Part shown: positions 34,001-43,307 of the stretch, piece by piece
How the letters are laid out: the number at the start of each line of letters is the position of its first letter
How positions within the stretch are numbered: the stretch's first letter is position 1
Source: Acidithiobacillus sp. YTS05
GTDB taxonomy: Bacteria; Pseudomonadota; Gammaproteobacteria; Acidithiobacillales; Acidithiobacillaceae
Direction of reading: 5' to 3'
NCBI RefSeq assembly: GCF_024396695.1
Contig: NZ_CP094359.1
Location: 1,612,001-1,676,000 of the forward strand
Length of the DNA stretch: 64,000 nt
Made by a program: the position numbers and the translations under genes
Notes under the pieces: generated by a model
Told to the model about the DNA's origin: nothing
Seen by the model: only the letters and a program-made list of their open reading frames with translations
Database searches by the model: none

Positions 34001-35341
34001 ATGAGCGAGTTCGCCACGTCGCTGCCGATTCTCCGCGTGAGCGACCTCAACAGCGCCGTGCGGGAGATTATCGAGGGAAACTTTCCACCGCTGCGGGTGG
34101 AGGGCGAGATCTCCAATTTTGCCTGCCCCAGTTCCGGGCACTGGTATTTTTCGCTCAAGGATGCCCAGGCGCAGGTGCGTTGCGCCATGTTTCGCAATCG
34201 CAATGGGCTGCAATCCTGGCGCCCGCGCGACGGGCAGCAGGTGCAGGTCATCGCCCAGCCCACCCTGTATGAGGGACGCGGCGAATTTCAGCTCATCGTC
34301 GAACAGATGGAAGAGCTGGGCGCTGGCAACCTGGCAGCAGAATTTCAGCGCATCAAAGACAAGCTCGCCGCCGAGGGGCTCTTTGCCAACGAGCACAAAC
34401 GGCCGCTGCCGCAACATCCGCGCCGGGTGGCGGTGATCAGCTCGGCGACGGGGGCCGCCTGGCACGACATCCGCGTCACCCTGGCCAAGCGCTGGCCTCT
34501 GCTGGAGCTGTTACTCTACCCCGTTCAGGTGCAGGGGGAAGCAGCGGTGACGCAGATCGTTGCCGCGCTGCACAACGCCAATCGGCGCGCCCAGGAAGAC
34601 CTCATCATTCTGGCCCGCGGTGGTGGTAGCGCCGAAGACCTGTGGTGCTTCAATGACGAACGCATCGCCCGTGCCATCCATGCCAGCGTCCTGCCGGTGG
34701 TAACCGGCATCGGCCATGAAATCGACTTTACCATAGCCGACTTCGTGGCGGACTGGCGCGCCGCCACACCCACCGCTGCCGCCGAACAGATCAGTCCGGA
34801 TCGGGAGGAATGGGCTCAGCGCATTCGCAACCAGCGCCAGCAGCTGATCCGTAGTATGGAACGCCACTTGCGCGACGCCATCCTCGCCCTCGATTATTTA
34901 CGCGTCCGCCTGCGCAATCCTCTCACGGCATTGCAGCAGCAGGAGCGTGAGGTCGCGCAGCTGCAGAGCCGCCTAGGCCGGCAGATGCGATTGCATCTCG
35001 CACGTTCAGAGCAACACCGGACCGCTCTCCAGGCCCGTCTGCTTCGTCTCGATCCCCACCAAGCTATCGACCGCCACCTGGACCATATCGCGCGGTTGCG
35101 CGATCGTCTGCGTCTGGGCATCCAGTACCAAATGCAACAGCGGGAGCAAGAACTGGACCGGCGCCGTTTGCGGCTGCTGGCCCTGAATCCGGCCGCCGTT
35201 CTGGAGCGCGGTTATGCCATTGTGCGCGACAAACAGGGTACCGTTCTGCGCAGCAGCACGGATGTGGCCGTGGGTACGCGCATCGATGTGCAACTCTGGC
35301 GCGGCCACCTGCACAGCCAGGTGCTGGAGCGGGAGGAGTAG
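34001..35341 (+). CDS. xseA: Exodeoxyribonuclease VII large subunit
   Basis: Single-strand DNA exonuclease subunit of 446 aa. The OB-fold N-terminus (LPILRVSDLNSAVREIIEGNFPPLRVEGEISNF ... GHWYFSLKD) precedes the catalytic domain with RVAVISSATGAAWHDI, LIILARGGGSAEDLWCFNDE and GIGHEIDFTIADFVADWRAATPTAAAE, then a coiled-coil region. ATG 34001 is chosen over the upstream frame for its match to the family and the GAGG upstream. XseB is not encoded nearby. Confidence 0.96.
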   Translation: MSEFATSLPILRVSDLNSAVREIIEGNFPPLRVEGEISNFACPSSGHWYFSLKDAQAQVRCAMFRNRNGLQSWRPRDGQQVQVIAQPTLYEGRGEFQLIVEQMEELGAGNLAAEFQRIKDKLAAEGLFANEHKRPLPQHPRRVAVISSATGAAWHDIRVTLAKRWPLLELLLYPVQVQGEAAVTQIVAALHNANRRAQEDLIILARGGGSAEDLWCFNDERIARAIHASVLPVVTGIGHEIDFTIADFVADWRAATPTAAAEQISPDREEWAQRIRNQRQQLIRSMERHLRDAILALDYLRVRLRNPLTALQQQEREVAQLQSRLGRQMRLHLARSEQHRTALQARLLRLDPHQAIDRHLDHIARLRDRLRLGIQYQMQQREQELDRRRLRLLALNPAAVLERGYAIVRDKQGTVLRSSTDVAVGTRIDVQLWRGHLHSQVLEREE

Positions 35342-35342
35342 A

Positions 35343-36179
35343 TTGGCTTCGACCCTGCAGCCACATTCCGTGCCACCGGGCTGGTTCAGGCGCTGGATCC
35401 GGGAGTCCTGGGCGTTGCAAAGGGAGGCGCCCGTCGCTTTCATTTTCCTTTCGGGCTTGTTGATGCTGATCAACCTCAGTCACCAGCCACTGATCCTGAC
35501 CATTCCCTTTGCCGGTCTGGAAACTGCCCTCATCTTCGCCACCGCCATGACCGTGGAACTGGGAGGCTGGCAGATACCGGACCTGCTGCTTGCCTTTCGC
35601 GATCTGCCCTGGCTGCCCCTGCTTCGTCTGGGGCTGGTCCTCGCGCTGCTGGTCTTTGTCATTTTGTTGGTACTTTGGTCGCTGCACCATTACCTGCAGG
35701 GAATTCTGGCCCATGACCATATTTCTTCGGCAGCCACGCTGAAGACCTTACACTCGGGCGGCTGGGCAAGGCTGCCGTTGTGGCTGAAGAATCTTCTCAG
35801 CAACAGTCTGGGGAATGCGCAAACCCTGCTCGGCAATGTATTTTTGATGCTTTCGGTGGGTGCCGTCGTACTGGGGCTGGTACGGCAGGGCTATCTCGCC
35901 CTCCTCGCCGGCTTTCTGGCGGTATTACGCAATGTACGGATCTGGCTGGTCTTTCTGCTCGCCAGCCTGCTCCTCCAAGCAGGGATCAGCTATCTCGCCC
36001 ATATTCTCCAGCAGGCCGCGGCGGCGGCCCTTGTCGCTGCCTTATCGGTCATGCTTCTGCTCTGGGTAGGACTCTTTGGCTGGTGTTTTGCCAAGGAAAG
36101 CTTCGGCTTACCCAAACAGCGGCAGGCCCAGCGTCGGCGCGTTCCCAAGGCACACGCCGTCCCCAGCGTGCAGAACTGA
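35343..36179 (+). CDS. Multi-pass membrane protein of unknown function
   Basis: 278 aa from TTG 35343 with GGAGGAG just upstream in the end of xseA; the start lies one base after the xseA stop, implying co-transcription. About six hydrophobic helices: two between residues 25 and 70, one near 95-120, then three between 150 and 250 (LGNVFLMLSVGAVVLGLVRQ, IWLVFLLASLLLQAGISYLA, LVAALSVMLLLWVGLFGWCF). The end is basic (KQRQAQRRRVPKAHA). I do not recognise the family. Confidence 0.75.
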   Translation: MASTLQPHSVPPGWFRRWIRESWALQREAPVAFIFLSGLLMLINLSHQPLILTIPFAGLETALIFATAMTVELGGWQIPDLLLAFRDLPWLPLLRLGLVLALLVFVILLVLWSLHHYLQGILAHDHISSAATLKTLHSGGWARLPLWLKNLLSNSLGNAQTLLGNVFLMLSVGAVVLGLVRQGYLALLAGFLAVLRNVRIWLVFLLASLLLQAGISYLAHILQQAAAAALVAALSVMLLLWVGLFGWCFAKESFGLPKQRQAQRRRVPKAHAVPSVQN

Positions 36180-36194
36180 TCCCCGCCCCCCCTT

Positions 36195-36905
36195 TTAGGC
36201 GACCGGCCCAAGGACCCCCTGAAAAAACTCGGTCAGCTCATTCATTGCTTGCGGATTGCTAAACTGGAAGGCAAAGCCCAGCAAGACAAATTCGGCAGCG
36301 CCTGCCGCTTTTTTCCCATCTGCGGGAGGATCGAGCAGGACCCGCCGCCGCAGCTCCGCCTGCCCTTTCCATTGCTGGGAGTCATTGCGACGCAGGACGA
36401 TCTGGCCGCGATCACCCTCCTTACCAGTCCTGGCATCTGGAGCGTGTTCACTCGACACATAAATGCTGGCCAGAAACCCGCCAAGGCCGATATCGACGAC
36501 ATCGCCGGAAACCAGTTCCTTCCCCTGCAGATCATACCAGGTCGCGAGAACGGGACTGCTGACGGTATAGCGCAGATGCTTGCGCTCCTGACGGATCTGA
36601 ATGCTGCTTGGGTAGGGGAAAAGCCAAAGGCCCGGTTCCTCTTCCTTGCCTTCCTGCAGGAGAAAATGAACCGAGCGTCGCGGCTCATAGTGGGCGACAA
36701 GGAGCTTAGCATGCGCGCTACAGAAATTTTCGCAGGCAATCGTTACGCCCCGCGAAGAGAGCCGTACCACTCGACCAATCCCATGCATTCCTCGACGCAA
36801 GTCGCTCAGGGCAATCGCCCCGCCACTCTCGCGCAAATACAGCAGATATTCGACTATTGCATCATCGACCAGGACACCCCCCTGAGAATCAGGCTCACCT
36901 GTCAT
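36195..36905 (-). CDS. PilZ-domain c-di-GMP-binding protein, YcgR-like
   Basis: 236 aa from ATG 36905 (GGGAG upstream). The N-terminal half resembles the flagellar-brake YcgR_N fold (GVTIACENFCSAHAKLLVAHYEPRRSVHFLLQEG); the PilZ half starts with the c-di-GMP arginines in RQERKHLRYTV and continues DVVDIGLGGFLAS, where the usual D/NxSxxG has Gly for Ser. It is downstream of motB on the same strand, 105 bases away, so it probably tunes the motor in response to c-di-GMP. Confidence 0.78.
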   Translation of the reverse strand: MTGEPDSQGGVLVDDAIVEYLLYLRESGGAIALSDLRRGMHGIGRVVRLSSRGVTIACENFCSAHAKLLVAHYEPRRSVHFLLQEGKEEEPGLWLFPYPSSIQIRQERKHLRYTVSSPVLATWYDLQGKELVSGDVVDIGLGGFLASIYVSSEHAPDARTGKEGDRGQIVLRRNDSQQWKGQAELRRRVLLDPPADGKKAAGAAEFVLLGFAFQFSNPQAMNELTEFFQGVLGPVA

Positions 36906-37009
36906 CGATCTTCTCCCTTGCGCTGGCTCTACCATCCGGATTTCTTCCTGACCACTGCCGATGATTTATCGGGACAGTATCACAGGAAACAAAATCGGAG
37001 AATGGAGAA

Positions 37010-37942
37010 TCAGGAACGAGCCGCGGCGACGCTGCGCAGCGCATCGTTTGCCGAGGAAGGCGCACTCACATTCATCACCGCCTGCTGGTTTTTGATGATG
37101 CGATCGGCTGCCGTGTTGCTCAACACCACAATGGTTACGCGACGATTGAGCGGCGAGTCGGGATTCTGACGGTCAAACAGCACTGCCGATCCCATCCCCA
37201 TCACCCGCAGAATTTTGGCCTCCGCCAGACCATGCTGCACCATGACTTGCCGTACCGCGTTGGCCCGCCCTGCGGATAAATTGAAATTGCTGTACCCTCT
37301 GCCCCCATTGAGATACTGCAAGGCATCCGTATGTCCGGTGATGCTGACCCGGTTCGGAAGGGTGTTGAGGGTGGGCGCGATGGCCTCAAAAATTGCACGC
37401 GCATAGGGCTCCAGATCGGTACTGCCATTGGGGAACATGGGTCTCTTGGCGCTATCCACCACCTGGATGCGTAAGCCCTCGGGCGTGATATTGATTAGCA
37501 GTTGTTTGCGAAATGCAGCCAAGGCGGGATTCTCGCGGATCTGTGCCTCCAGTTCCTGTTGCAGGTGCGCCAGATTATGCCGATCGATCGCCTGCGCCTC
37601 GGCCCCCGGCGGCTGTGGGCTGGGTAACACCTGCTGTTTCTCACCACGCTGCACCTCGCCAACCGTCTTGTTCAGATTACTGCCGCCACCATTCAGTATG
37701 GAATTGGACGACCCGGTCCCCGGCCCGCCCATGAGCGAGACTCGCTCCGGGTTCTTGAACCAGTTCGCAATCCCCTGCAGCGTCGCCTTGGTGGTGGATC
37801 CCAGCAACCACATCAACAGGAAGAAGGCCATGAGGGCGGTGATAAAGTCCGCGTAGGCAATTTTCCACGCCCCACCGTGGCTGCCCCCTCCCTTTTTGAT
37901 CCGCTTGATGACGATCGGCTGGTCTTTTTTTCCCTCTGCCAT
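37010..37942 (-). CDS. motB: Flagellar motor stator protein MotB
   Basis: 310 aa. A cytoplasmic basic N-terminus precedes the single membrane helix WKIAYADFITALMAFFLLMWLLG with the proton-carrying Asp32. The plug/linker follows, and the OmpA-like peptidoglycan-binding domain (VSITGHTDALQYLNGG ... NFNLSAGRANAVRQVMVQHGL) is at about 190-290. It begins 3 bases after motA. Confidence 0.97.
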   Translation of the reverse strand: MAEGKKDQPIVIKRIKKGGGSHGGAWKIAYADFITALMAFFLLMWLLGSTTKATLQGIANWFKNPERVSLMGGPGTGSSNSILNGGGSNLNKTVGEVQRGEKQQVLPSPQPPGAEAQAIDRHNLAHLQQELEAQIRENPALAAFRKQLLINITPEGLRIQVVDSAKRPMFPNGSTDLEPYARAIFEAIAPTLNTLPNRVSITGHTDALQYLNGGRGYSNFNLSAGRANAVRQVMVQHGLAEAKILRVMGMGSAVLFDRQNPDSPLNRRVTIVVLSNTAADRIIKNQQAVMNVSAPSSANDALRSVAAARS

Positions 37943-37945
37943 CGC

Positions 37946-38806
37946 TTACTTGCCCTTCATCTCGCGCAGATGCGCATCGAGCTCTTGAAAGCTTGGACGC
38001 TCGGTGGAATAGAGGACTTTCCGCCCAAACTCCACGGCGACCTGCGGCGGATAGGCATTCATGGTCGCCAGCAACGAGACCTTGATGGTCTCCAGCATTT
38101 TGCTGCTTTCCGCCGCGCGATCTTCCATGCGCGCCGCAATTGGCGACACCACGGCGTAGCCCAGCAGAATGCCGAGAAAGGTGCCTACCAAGGCGGCGGC
38201 AATCAGTTCCCCCAGCACCGCGGGCGGTTTGTCGACCGAGCTCATCACATTGACCACCCCCATCACCGCCGCCACGATACCGAAGGCCGGCATGCCGTCC
38301 GCCGCTCGGGTCAGGGCATGGATAGGGACTTCCAGTTCCCGATGGTGGGTATCGATCTCCACGTCCATGAGATTTTCCATCTCGAAGGCGCCAAGGGTGC
38401 CACCCACCATCAGCCGCAGATAGTCCGTAAGGAATTCCAACACATGATGATCTGCCAAAATCGTTGGATATTTCTTGAACAATTCGCTGTTCTGCGGGTC
38501 ATCGACATCTGCCTCGATGGACATCAGTCCGCCTTGGCGAATGCGCCCAAAGATTTCGTTGAGGAGGCTCAGCAATTCCATGTAGGCAGCGCGAGTGTAT
38601 TTGCTGCCTTTGAGCGCCATCGGTAACGTCTTGAGAACTGCCTTGAAACTTCTGGGAAAAGTGGAGGCAAAAAAGGCACCAAACGCGCCGCCAATGATCA
38701 TCAGTGCCTCAAACGGCTGGATGAGCGCTGCGAGTTTGCCGCCTTCGGCCATGAAGCCGCCAAAGATGGCGCCGAGCGCAATCACATACCCAATGATAAG
38801 AAACAT
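37946..38806 (-). CDS. motA: Flagellar motor stator protein MotA
   Basis: 286 aa, with four membrane helices: two at the N-terminus (LIIGYVIALGAIFGGFMAEGG and FEALMIIGGAFGAFFAS) and two near 170-225 (GIVAAVMGVVNVMSSV, LIAAALVGTFLGILLGYAVVSP). The cytoplasmic loop with charged residues for FliG contact lies between. GGGGAAAAGC precedes the ATG. It forms a proton channel with MotB; order fliL-motA-motB on the minus strand. Confidence 0.97.
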   Translation of the reverse strand: MFLIIGYVIALGAIFGGFMAEGGKLAALIQPFEALMIIGGAFGAFFASTFPRSFKAVLKTLPMALKGSKYTRAAYMELLSLLNEIFGRIRQGGLMSIEADVDDPQNSELFKKYPTILADHHVLEFLTDYLRLMVGGTLGAFEMENLMDVEIDTHHRELEVPIHALTRAADGMPAFGIVAAVMGVVNVMSSVDKPPAVLGELIAAALVGTFLGILLGYAVVSPIAARMEDRAAESSKMLETIKVSLLATMNAYPPQVAVEFGRKVLYSTERPSFQELDAHLREMKGK

Positions 38807-38818
38807 GCTTTTCCCCGC

Positions 38819-39319
38819 CTATTGGACGACAAAACTACTGAAATAGGCAGCCACGATGGGCGGATTCTTACTGTTTACCGGAGCGGACAACGCACCACCA
38901 TCGGTTTGCAGAATCTGGTTGACATCGGCTTTGATCTTGTCCAGTAGTTGACCTCTTACCGCAGGATCGCTGACCTTGTCCGCCTGTTGTGCCGCAAGCA
39001 GTTGTAATACCTGATTCCTGATCTCTGGCAGATAGGTCTGAATTTTTTTCTCCAGATCGGCGTCATAGGTCTTGAGCTCGACTTTTACCTGGATATAGTG
39101 TGTACCCCCATCCGTACTTTGCAGATTGGTTACCAGCTCCCCCAGGTCGATGAACTTGGTTTGCTGAGCACGCTGCTCCTGCAGTTGGGCCTTGCTTGGC
39201 GCCGCAGTCGAGCGCAGCAGAAACCACCAGGCGCCGCCAGCGGCAATCAGCAGCAACAGGACGGCAATGACCGCCAGCAACATGATCTTTCTCTTGCCCG
39301 ATTTTTCTTTTCCTGCCAT
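38819..39319 (-). CDS. fliL: Flagellar basal-body-associated protein FliL
   Basis: 166 aa from ATG 39319. KEKSGKRK precedes the membrane helix IMLLAVIAVLLLLIAAGGAWWFLL; the periplasmic FliL domain has KFIDLGELVTNLQSTDGGTHYIQVKVELKTYD and ends with the conserved NPPIVAAYFSSFVVQ. It stabilises the stator ring. The longer open frame upstream to 39610 is not supported by the family. It ends 13 bases before motA. Confidence 0.93.
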   Translation of the reverse strand: MAGKEKSGKRKIMLLAVIAVLLLLIAAGGAWWFLLRSTAAPSKAQLQEQRAQQTKFIDLGELVTNLQSTDGGTHYIQVKVELKTYDADLEKKIQTYLPEIRNQVLQLLAAQQADKVSDPAVRGQLLDKIKADVNQILQTDGGALSAPVNSKNPPIVAAYFSSFVVQ

Positions 39320-39368
39320 CTTCCGTATCGATCCCTGTCGTAAAAAAGCCCCAACCAGTCCCCTTCCG

Positions 39369-39779
39369 CTAACCCAGCGAAAGCGCCTCCGCGTCCTGGC
39401 CGCGCACAGCCATGCCCTCCCCCCACCATACCCGAGAAAGCGCCAGAAGAATTGCCGGGCACTGCTCCAACGCGGAGGTATCCGCAAAAATACGGGTATG
39501 GGCAAAACGCAATAACAGCAATCTACATAGTCGATCGGCAAGACTTTGCCGCTCTCTGGTCCAGTTTTCCGGTAATTGCAGGAGCTGATGCTGCACGATC
39601 CGCTCGGCATGGGCGAGTTCGGGCCAGGGCTCCAGGGCTACCGCACAACCGGCACGCGTGCGCACCCGTCGCAAACTCTGCTCAACGCCAAAGATGAATA
39701 GCGGTAAGGCATCATTATTTCTGCTGCCGATTTCGCCGGCACCCTCATACCTCTCACCTGCTTGCAAATGGTTCAGCAC
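39369..39779 (-). CDS. Hypothetical protein upstream of fliL
   Basis: 136 aa from GTG 39779, with GAGGTGAGG just upstream. No recognised domain; the sequence is soluble and Leu/Arg-rich (AERIVQHQLLQLPENWTRERQSLADRLCRLLLLRFAHTRIFADT). It has the same strand as fliL-motA-motB and ends 50 bases before fliL, so it may lead this operon. Codon content looks protein-like, but I cannot exclude a chance frame. Confidence 0.5.
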   Translation of the reverse strand: MLNHLQAGERYEGAGEIGSRNNDALPLFIFGVEQSLRRVRTRAGCAVALEPWPELAHAERIVQHQLLQLPENWTRERQSLADRLCRLLLLRFAHTRIFADTSALEQCPAILLALSRVWWGEGMAVRGQDAEALSLG

Positions 39780-39907
39780 GCCTCACCTCGCGGAAGTCAG
39801 CCATTGAGTTGAATAGCGACACACCTGGAGAATTTCTTGAATTCCTTCGTGACAAAGGTGGTACGACTTGTGCTTGTGGACCCATAGCAACGGTGAAGGG
39901 AAATCTC

Positions 39908-40813
39908 ATGGAAAAGCGCTCTTGGCAAAAACCGAAGTCCCCGCAGCTACGCGATGAGGGTCAGGACATTGTTCTTGCCGCATTGGATCGGCTCATCAAC
40001 GTCTGGAATGTCTATTGGTCTGCGTGGCTCGACCAGACCGACACGCGGGCGGCGGAGCAGAAGCTCTTGCGGGCTTTGCATGATCCAGAGCCAATCCTGC
40101 GGGCGGAAGATCGGAGAACCTGGTCCTCGCTCCAACAGGCATGTCATGCCCTGTTACATGAGCTGCGCGCCGATACTTCGTCAAAAAACCGACTGGACTT
40201 CTGCGACCGGACACTCCTGCAAAGGGTGTCTCACTTTCAAAACGACTGCTGGAATGCATTACTGCAACGTCAGCGAGCGCAAAGTGAAGCGGATGCGCTG
40301 ACGGGCCTGCCCAACCGCCGGCGACTGGCGCAGGATCTCCTGCGCCAGCAATCGATGGTGCACCGCGGTGCAGCCGCCTGCGTCGCGATCGTCGATCTCG
40401 ATCATTTCAAGGCCTTCAACGACCAGTATGGTCACCTCGCCGGGGACCAGGCCTTGAGAGTATTGGCTGACTTTCTGCACAGCTCCCTGCGCCCGTACGA
40501 CGGCGTGTACCGCTTTGGCGGCGAGGAATTCATCCTGATTCTGCCGGGGATGACAGAATCCTGCGCGCTGCGGATGGCTAATCGACTCTGCGAACGCCTG
40601 CTTGCAAGTCGCCAATATTTTGACGATGGCAGCTCCTTTGGATTGAGCATTTCTGTCGGCATTGCCGCCCTGACGGCAGACAGCTCCCACGAAACTGCCC
40701 TCGCTGCTGCCGACGCAGCACTCTACGCGGCCAAAGCAGAGGGGCGTGGCAGGGCAAGATTAGGCTTTGCAAGGGCTTCCGAAAAGCAGCAACCCGCCGT
40801 ATCATCCCGCTGA
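39908..40813 (+). CDS. Diguanylate cyclase (GGDEF)
   Basis: 301 aa from ATG 39908 (AAGGG upstream; a TTG at 39809 would add 33 residues). The N-terminal 140 residues are an all-helical sensory region of the kind seen in chemoreceptor zinc-binding or haem proteins, not assigned. The GGDEF domain follows: DALTGLPNRRRL, CVAIVDLDHFKAFND, and the active GGEEF with the RxxD inhibitory site RPYD five residues earlier. So c-di-GMP synthesis with product inhibition is expected. It is divergent from the motility group. Confidence 0.92.
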   Translation: MEKRSWQKPKSPQLRDEGQDIVLAALDRLINVWNVYWSAWLDQTDTRAAEQKLLRALHDPEPILRAEDRRTWSSLQQACHALLHELRADTSSKNRLDFCDRTLLQRVSHFQNDCWNALLQRQRAQSEADALTGLPNRRRLAQDLLRQQSMVHRGAAACVAIVDLDHFKAFNDQYGHLAGDQALRVLADFLHSSLRPYDGVYRFGGEEFILILPGMTESCALRMANRLCERLLASRQYFDDGSSFGLSISVGIAALTADSSHETALAAADAALYAAKAEGRGRARLGFARASEKQQPAVSSR

Positions 40814-40840
40814 TTCTCTCTGCTGCGCGGCTGGTAACTC

Positions 40841-42448
40841 ATGACCGAACTCGATCCGAAAGAGGTTGGCCTTTCCGTCCTGAAGACCCTGCTGCAAGAA
40901 AATCTTTCCGCCGATCCCGAAAACTATCGACTCGTTTACCACAAATTATTTGGCGCTGAAGAAGGGTTCACGCCCAAGAGTGCATTACCGGCTGATTGGC
41001 GGGAAACCCTTGGCAATTTTCTTCAGGAGTGGGACCGTAGCCAGGCTGGGCTCGCTCATATACAGAAGCTCCAGCAGCGCCACACGCTTCTGGCAAAAGC
41101 GCGGGACAGCGCAGAAATCTTCGCAGCCATGGCGAAACTCGTCGCGCGCTGGCGAGCCCTGCCGACGCGCGGCAGCGCCTGCGACGAGGAAAGCGGTGAC
41201 AGCTCCGTCACCATGCCACAGATCTGGTTTCGTGGACTGCGTTCCGGCTTTGCCATTCCGTTGGAAAATGATGACCAAGGGCAGGCCATCATCGAGGCCG
41301 TCGACAGGCTGGTAGGCGATACAGCCACACCTGCCGAAGATCTTGTCCAATTGCTGCGAAACCTCTGGCATCTTCTGGAAGAGAAGGAGAGAGAAAAAGA
41401 ACAAATTCAGGATATCTATCGCCGCGCCTTGCGCTTGCTATTTTCCTCCAGCGCCGAATCGTTTACCAAAACTCCCTGGTTTGGCGAACAACTCAGAAGC
41501 CTCGGCAAGGAATTCGACGCGCCCCCCGAAAGCGCTCGCCGCGCCCAGGAACTGCTTTCCGGCTTGAGCGAACTGCTCTACCGGCAGGAACAGCGCCGGG
41601 AACTCGTCAACGACGTGGATAAGACCCTGGAAGAGCTGTTGCAACTCGTTTTTCAGTATATCGAAAACCTGAGTGAAGGAAGCACTGAAACCTATACGGA
41701 ATTTGTGCGCCTGAGCTCGGAGATAGAGCAGAGTGAAGATCCGACGCAAATTCGCCAGCTGGTGGGCCACCTGGTCGAGCGCAGTCGCGGTTTACAGGAC
41801 ATGCTGCGCGAATCCCGTACTGCGCTGCGCGAGGCGCGTGTACAGTTGGAGACTGCCCGCAGCCGAGTGCAGGACATGGAGGAAGAGATCTCCCAACTCA
41901 ATCTCCTGGTGCATGAAGACCCCCTGACCCACCTCCTCAATCGTCGCGGACTGCATCTGGCCTTCGAGCGGGAATCAGCGCGATTGGCACGGCAGAATGG
42001 GGTCCTGAGCATTGCCCTGCTGGATCTCGATTATTTCAAAAAAATCAACGATCACTATGGTCACGAAACCGGCGACGAAGTTCTGCGCCATTTTTCCCGA
42101 CTCCTGCGCCAGAGCCTGCGTGCTGAAGATGCCATTGCGCGCTATGGCGGGGAGGAATTTGTCATTCTCATGCCCGGAGCCGATCCCGATACCGCCATAC
42201 AGATTTTGCAGCGCCTGCAAACTTCCCTGCACGCGCAGCCGCTACTGACCGGCAAACAGCAGGGAATCATAGTAAGTTTCAGCGCCGGGGTAGTGGGGTG
42301 GAGCCCCGCCACCAGCTTGGAGACGGCCCTTGCTGACGCCGATCAGGCCCTGTATCGGGCAAAACGGGATGGACGCCAGCGGATTTATCGCAGCCAAGGC
42401 CAGCCAGCGCCCAGTTCTGTACAGTCGGATCGAACAACATCTACTTGA
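40841..42448 (+). CDS. Diguanylate cyclase (GGDEF), long helical N-terminus
   Basis: 535 aa. A largely helical region of about 360 residues ends in a coiled coil (RESRTALREARVQLETARSRVQDMEEEISQLNLL) that signals to the GGDEF domain: DPLTHLLNRRGL, IALLDLDYFKKINDHYG, then GGEEF with the I-site RAED five residues before. The two cyclases are 28 bases apart and likely co-transcribed. No membrane helix, so the sensor is cytoplasmic. Confidence 0.92.
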   Translation: MTELDPKEVGLSVLKTLLQENLSADPENYRLVYHKLFGAEEGFTPKSALPADWRETLGNFLQEWDRSQAGLAHIQKLQQRHTLLAKARDSAEIFAAMAKLVARWRALPTRGSACDEESGDSSVTMPQIWFRGLRSGFAIPLENDDQGQAIIEAVDRLVGDTATPAEDLVQLLRNLWHLLEEKEREKEQIQDIYRRALRLLFSSSAESFTKTPWFGEQLRSLGKEFDAPPESARRAQELLSGLSELLYRQEQRRELVNDVDKTLEELLQLVFQYIENLSEGSTETYTEFVRLSSEIEQSEDPTQIRQLVGHLVERSRGLQDMLRESRTALREARVQLETARSRVQDMEEEISQLNLLVHEDPLTHLLNRRGLHLAFERESARLARQNGVLSIALLDLDYFKKINDHYGHETGDEVLRHFSRLLRQSLRAEDAIARYGGEEFVILMPGADPDTAIQILQRLQTSLHAQPLLTGKQQGIIVSFSAGVVGWSPATSLETALADADQALYRAKRDGRQRIYRSQGQPAPSSVQSDRTTST

Positions 42449-42504
42449 CGCCACCCTCCCCGCGCCCTACAAATAATGAGACAGGCGCATCCGAGGAACA
42501 GAAA

Positions 42505-43278
42505 ATGAACAAGAAGGCAGAGAATTCCCAGCATTACAAAGAAGAACTACGGCTGCTGCAAATCGAACTCGTCAAGCTGCAACGGCATATCATCCAGCGC
42601 GGCGACAAGATCCTGATCCTTCTCGAAGGACGCGATGGCGCGGGCAAGGACGGCAGCATAAAGCGTATCACCGAGCACCTGAGTCCACGGGAAACCCGCG
42701 TCGTCGCCTTACCCAAGCCGTCGGACCGCGAGCAGACGGAATGGTATTTTCAACGCTACATCGCACACCTGCCGGCGGCAGCGGAATTCGTGCTTTTCAA
42801 TCGCAGTTGGTACAACCGCGCTGGCGTCGAACGGGTCATGGGGTTCTGTACGGAAAAGCAGCTGGAAGAATTTTTTCAGGAAGTTGGCGAACTGGAGGGT
42901 ATGCTGATGCGCTCCGGCATCCACCTGCGCAAGTTCTATCTGGACATCACCCGCAAAGAACAGAAGGCCCGCCTGGCAGCCCGGGAAGATGATCCACTGA
43001 AACAATGGAAAACCAGCCCCATCGATCAACAGGCGGTCAAACATTGGAAGGACTATTCCAAGGCGCGCAACGAGATGTTTGCGCGCAGCCACGGCACCCT
43101 CTGCCCCTGGACCATCGTCCGCGCCGACGATAAGAAAGTGGCGCGCCTACAGATCATAAAGGAAATCCTGTTGCGTCTGGATTACGACGGCAAGGATGTG
43201 GAACTGGTCAGCCCGGATCGCAATGTCATTTTTGACTACGACCCGAGCTATCTGGAAAAGGGCGGCATCGCCCCATAG
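42505..43278 (+). CDS. ppk2: Polyphosphate kinase 2
   Basis: 257 aa from ATG 42505 (GAGGAACAGAAA upstream; another frame start at 42445 overlaps the cyclase). Walker A EGRDGAGKDG is at residues 41-50, the lid has the PKPSDREQTEWYFQRYI helix, and FNRSWYNRAGVERVMGFC and DDPLKQWKTSPID are PPK2 signatures. It transfers phosphate between polyphosphate and nucleotides (GTP/ATP generation or polyP use). The gene converges with rnr. Confidence 0.95.
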   Translation: MNKKAENSQHYKEELRLLQIELVKLQRHIIQRGDKILILLEGRDGAGKDGSIKRITEHLSPRETRVVALPKPSDREQTEWYFQRYIAHLPAAAEFVLFNRSWYNRAGVERVMGFCTEKQLEEFFQEVGELEGMLMRSGIHLRKFYLDITRKEQKARLAAREDDPLKQWKTSPIDQQAVKHWKDYSKARNEMFARSHGTLCPWTIVRADDKKVARLQIIKEILLRLDYDGKDVELVSPDRNVIFDYDPSYLEKGGIAP

Positions 43279-43307
43279 TCTGGGGCACAACACTGCCGTG
43301 GTCGGCG

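Noticed and set aside
39809..39907. c-di-GMP riboswitch upstream of the cyclase
   Set aside because: The leader lacks the conserved GEMM core motifs.
43270..43286. Short hairpin between ppk2 and rnr
   Set aside because: Six-base stem without a T-run; too weak to call a terminator.
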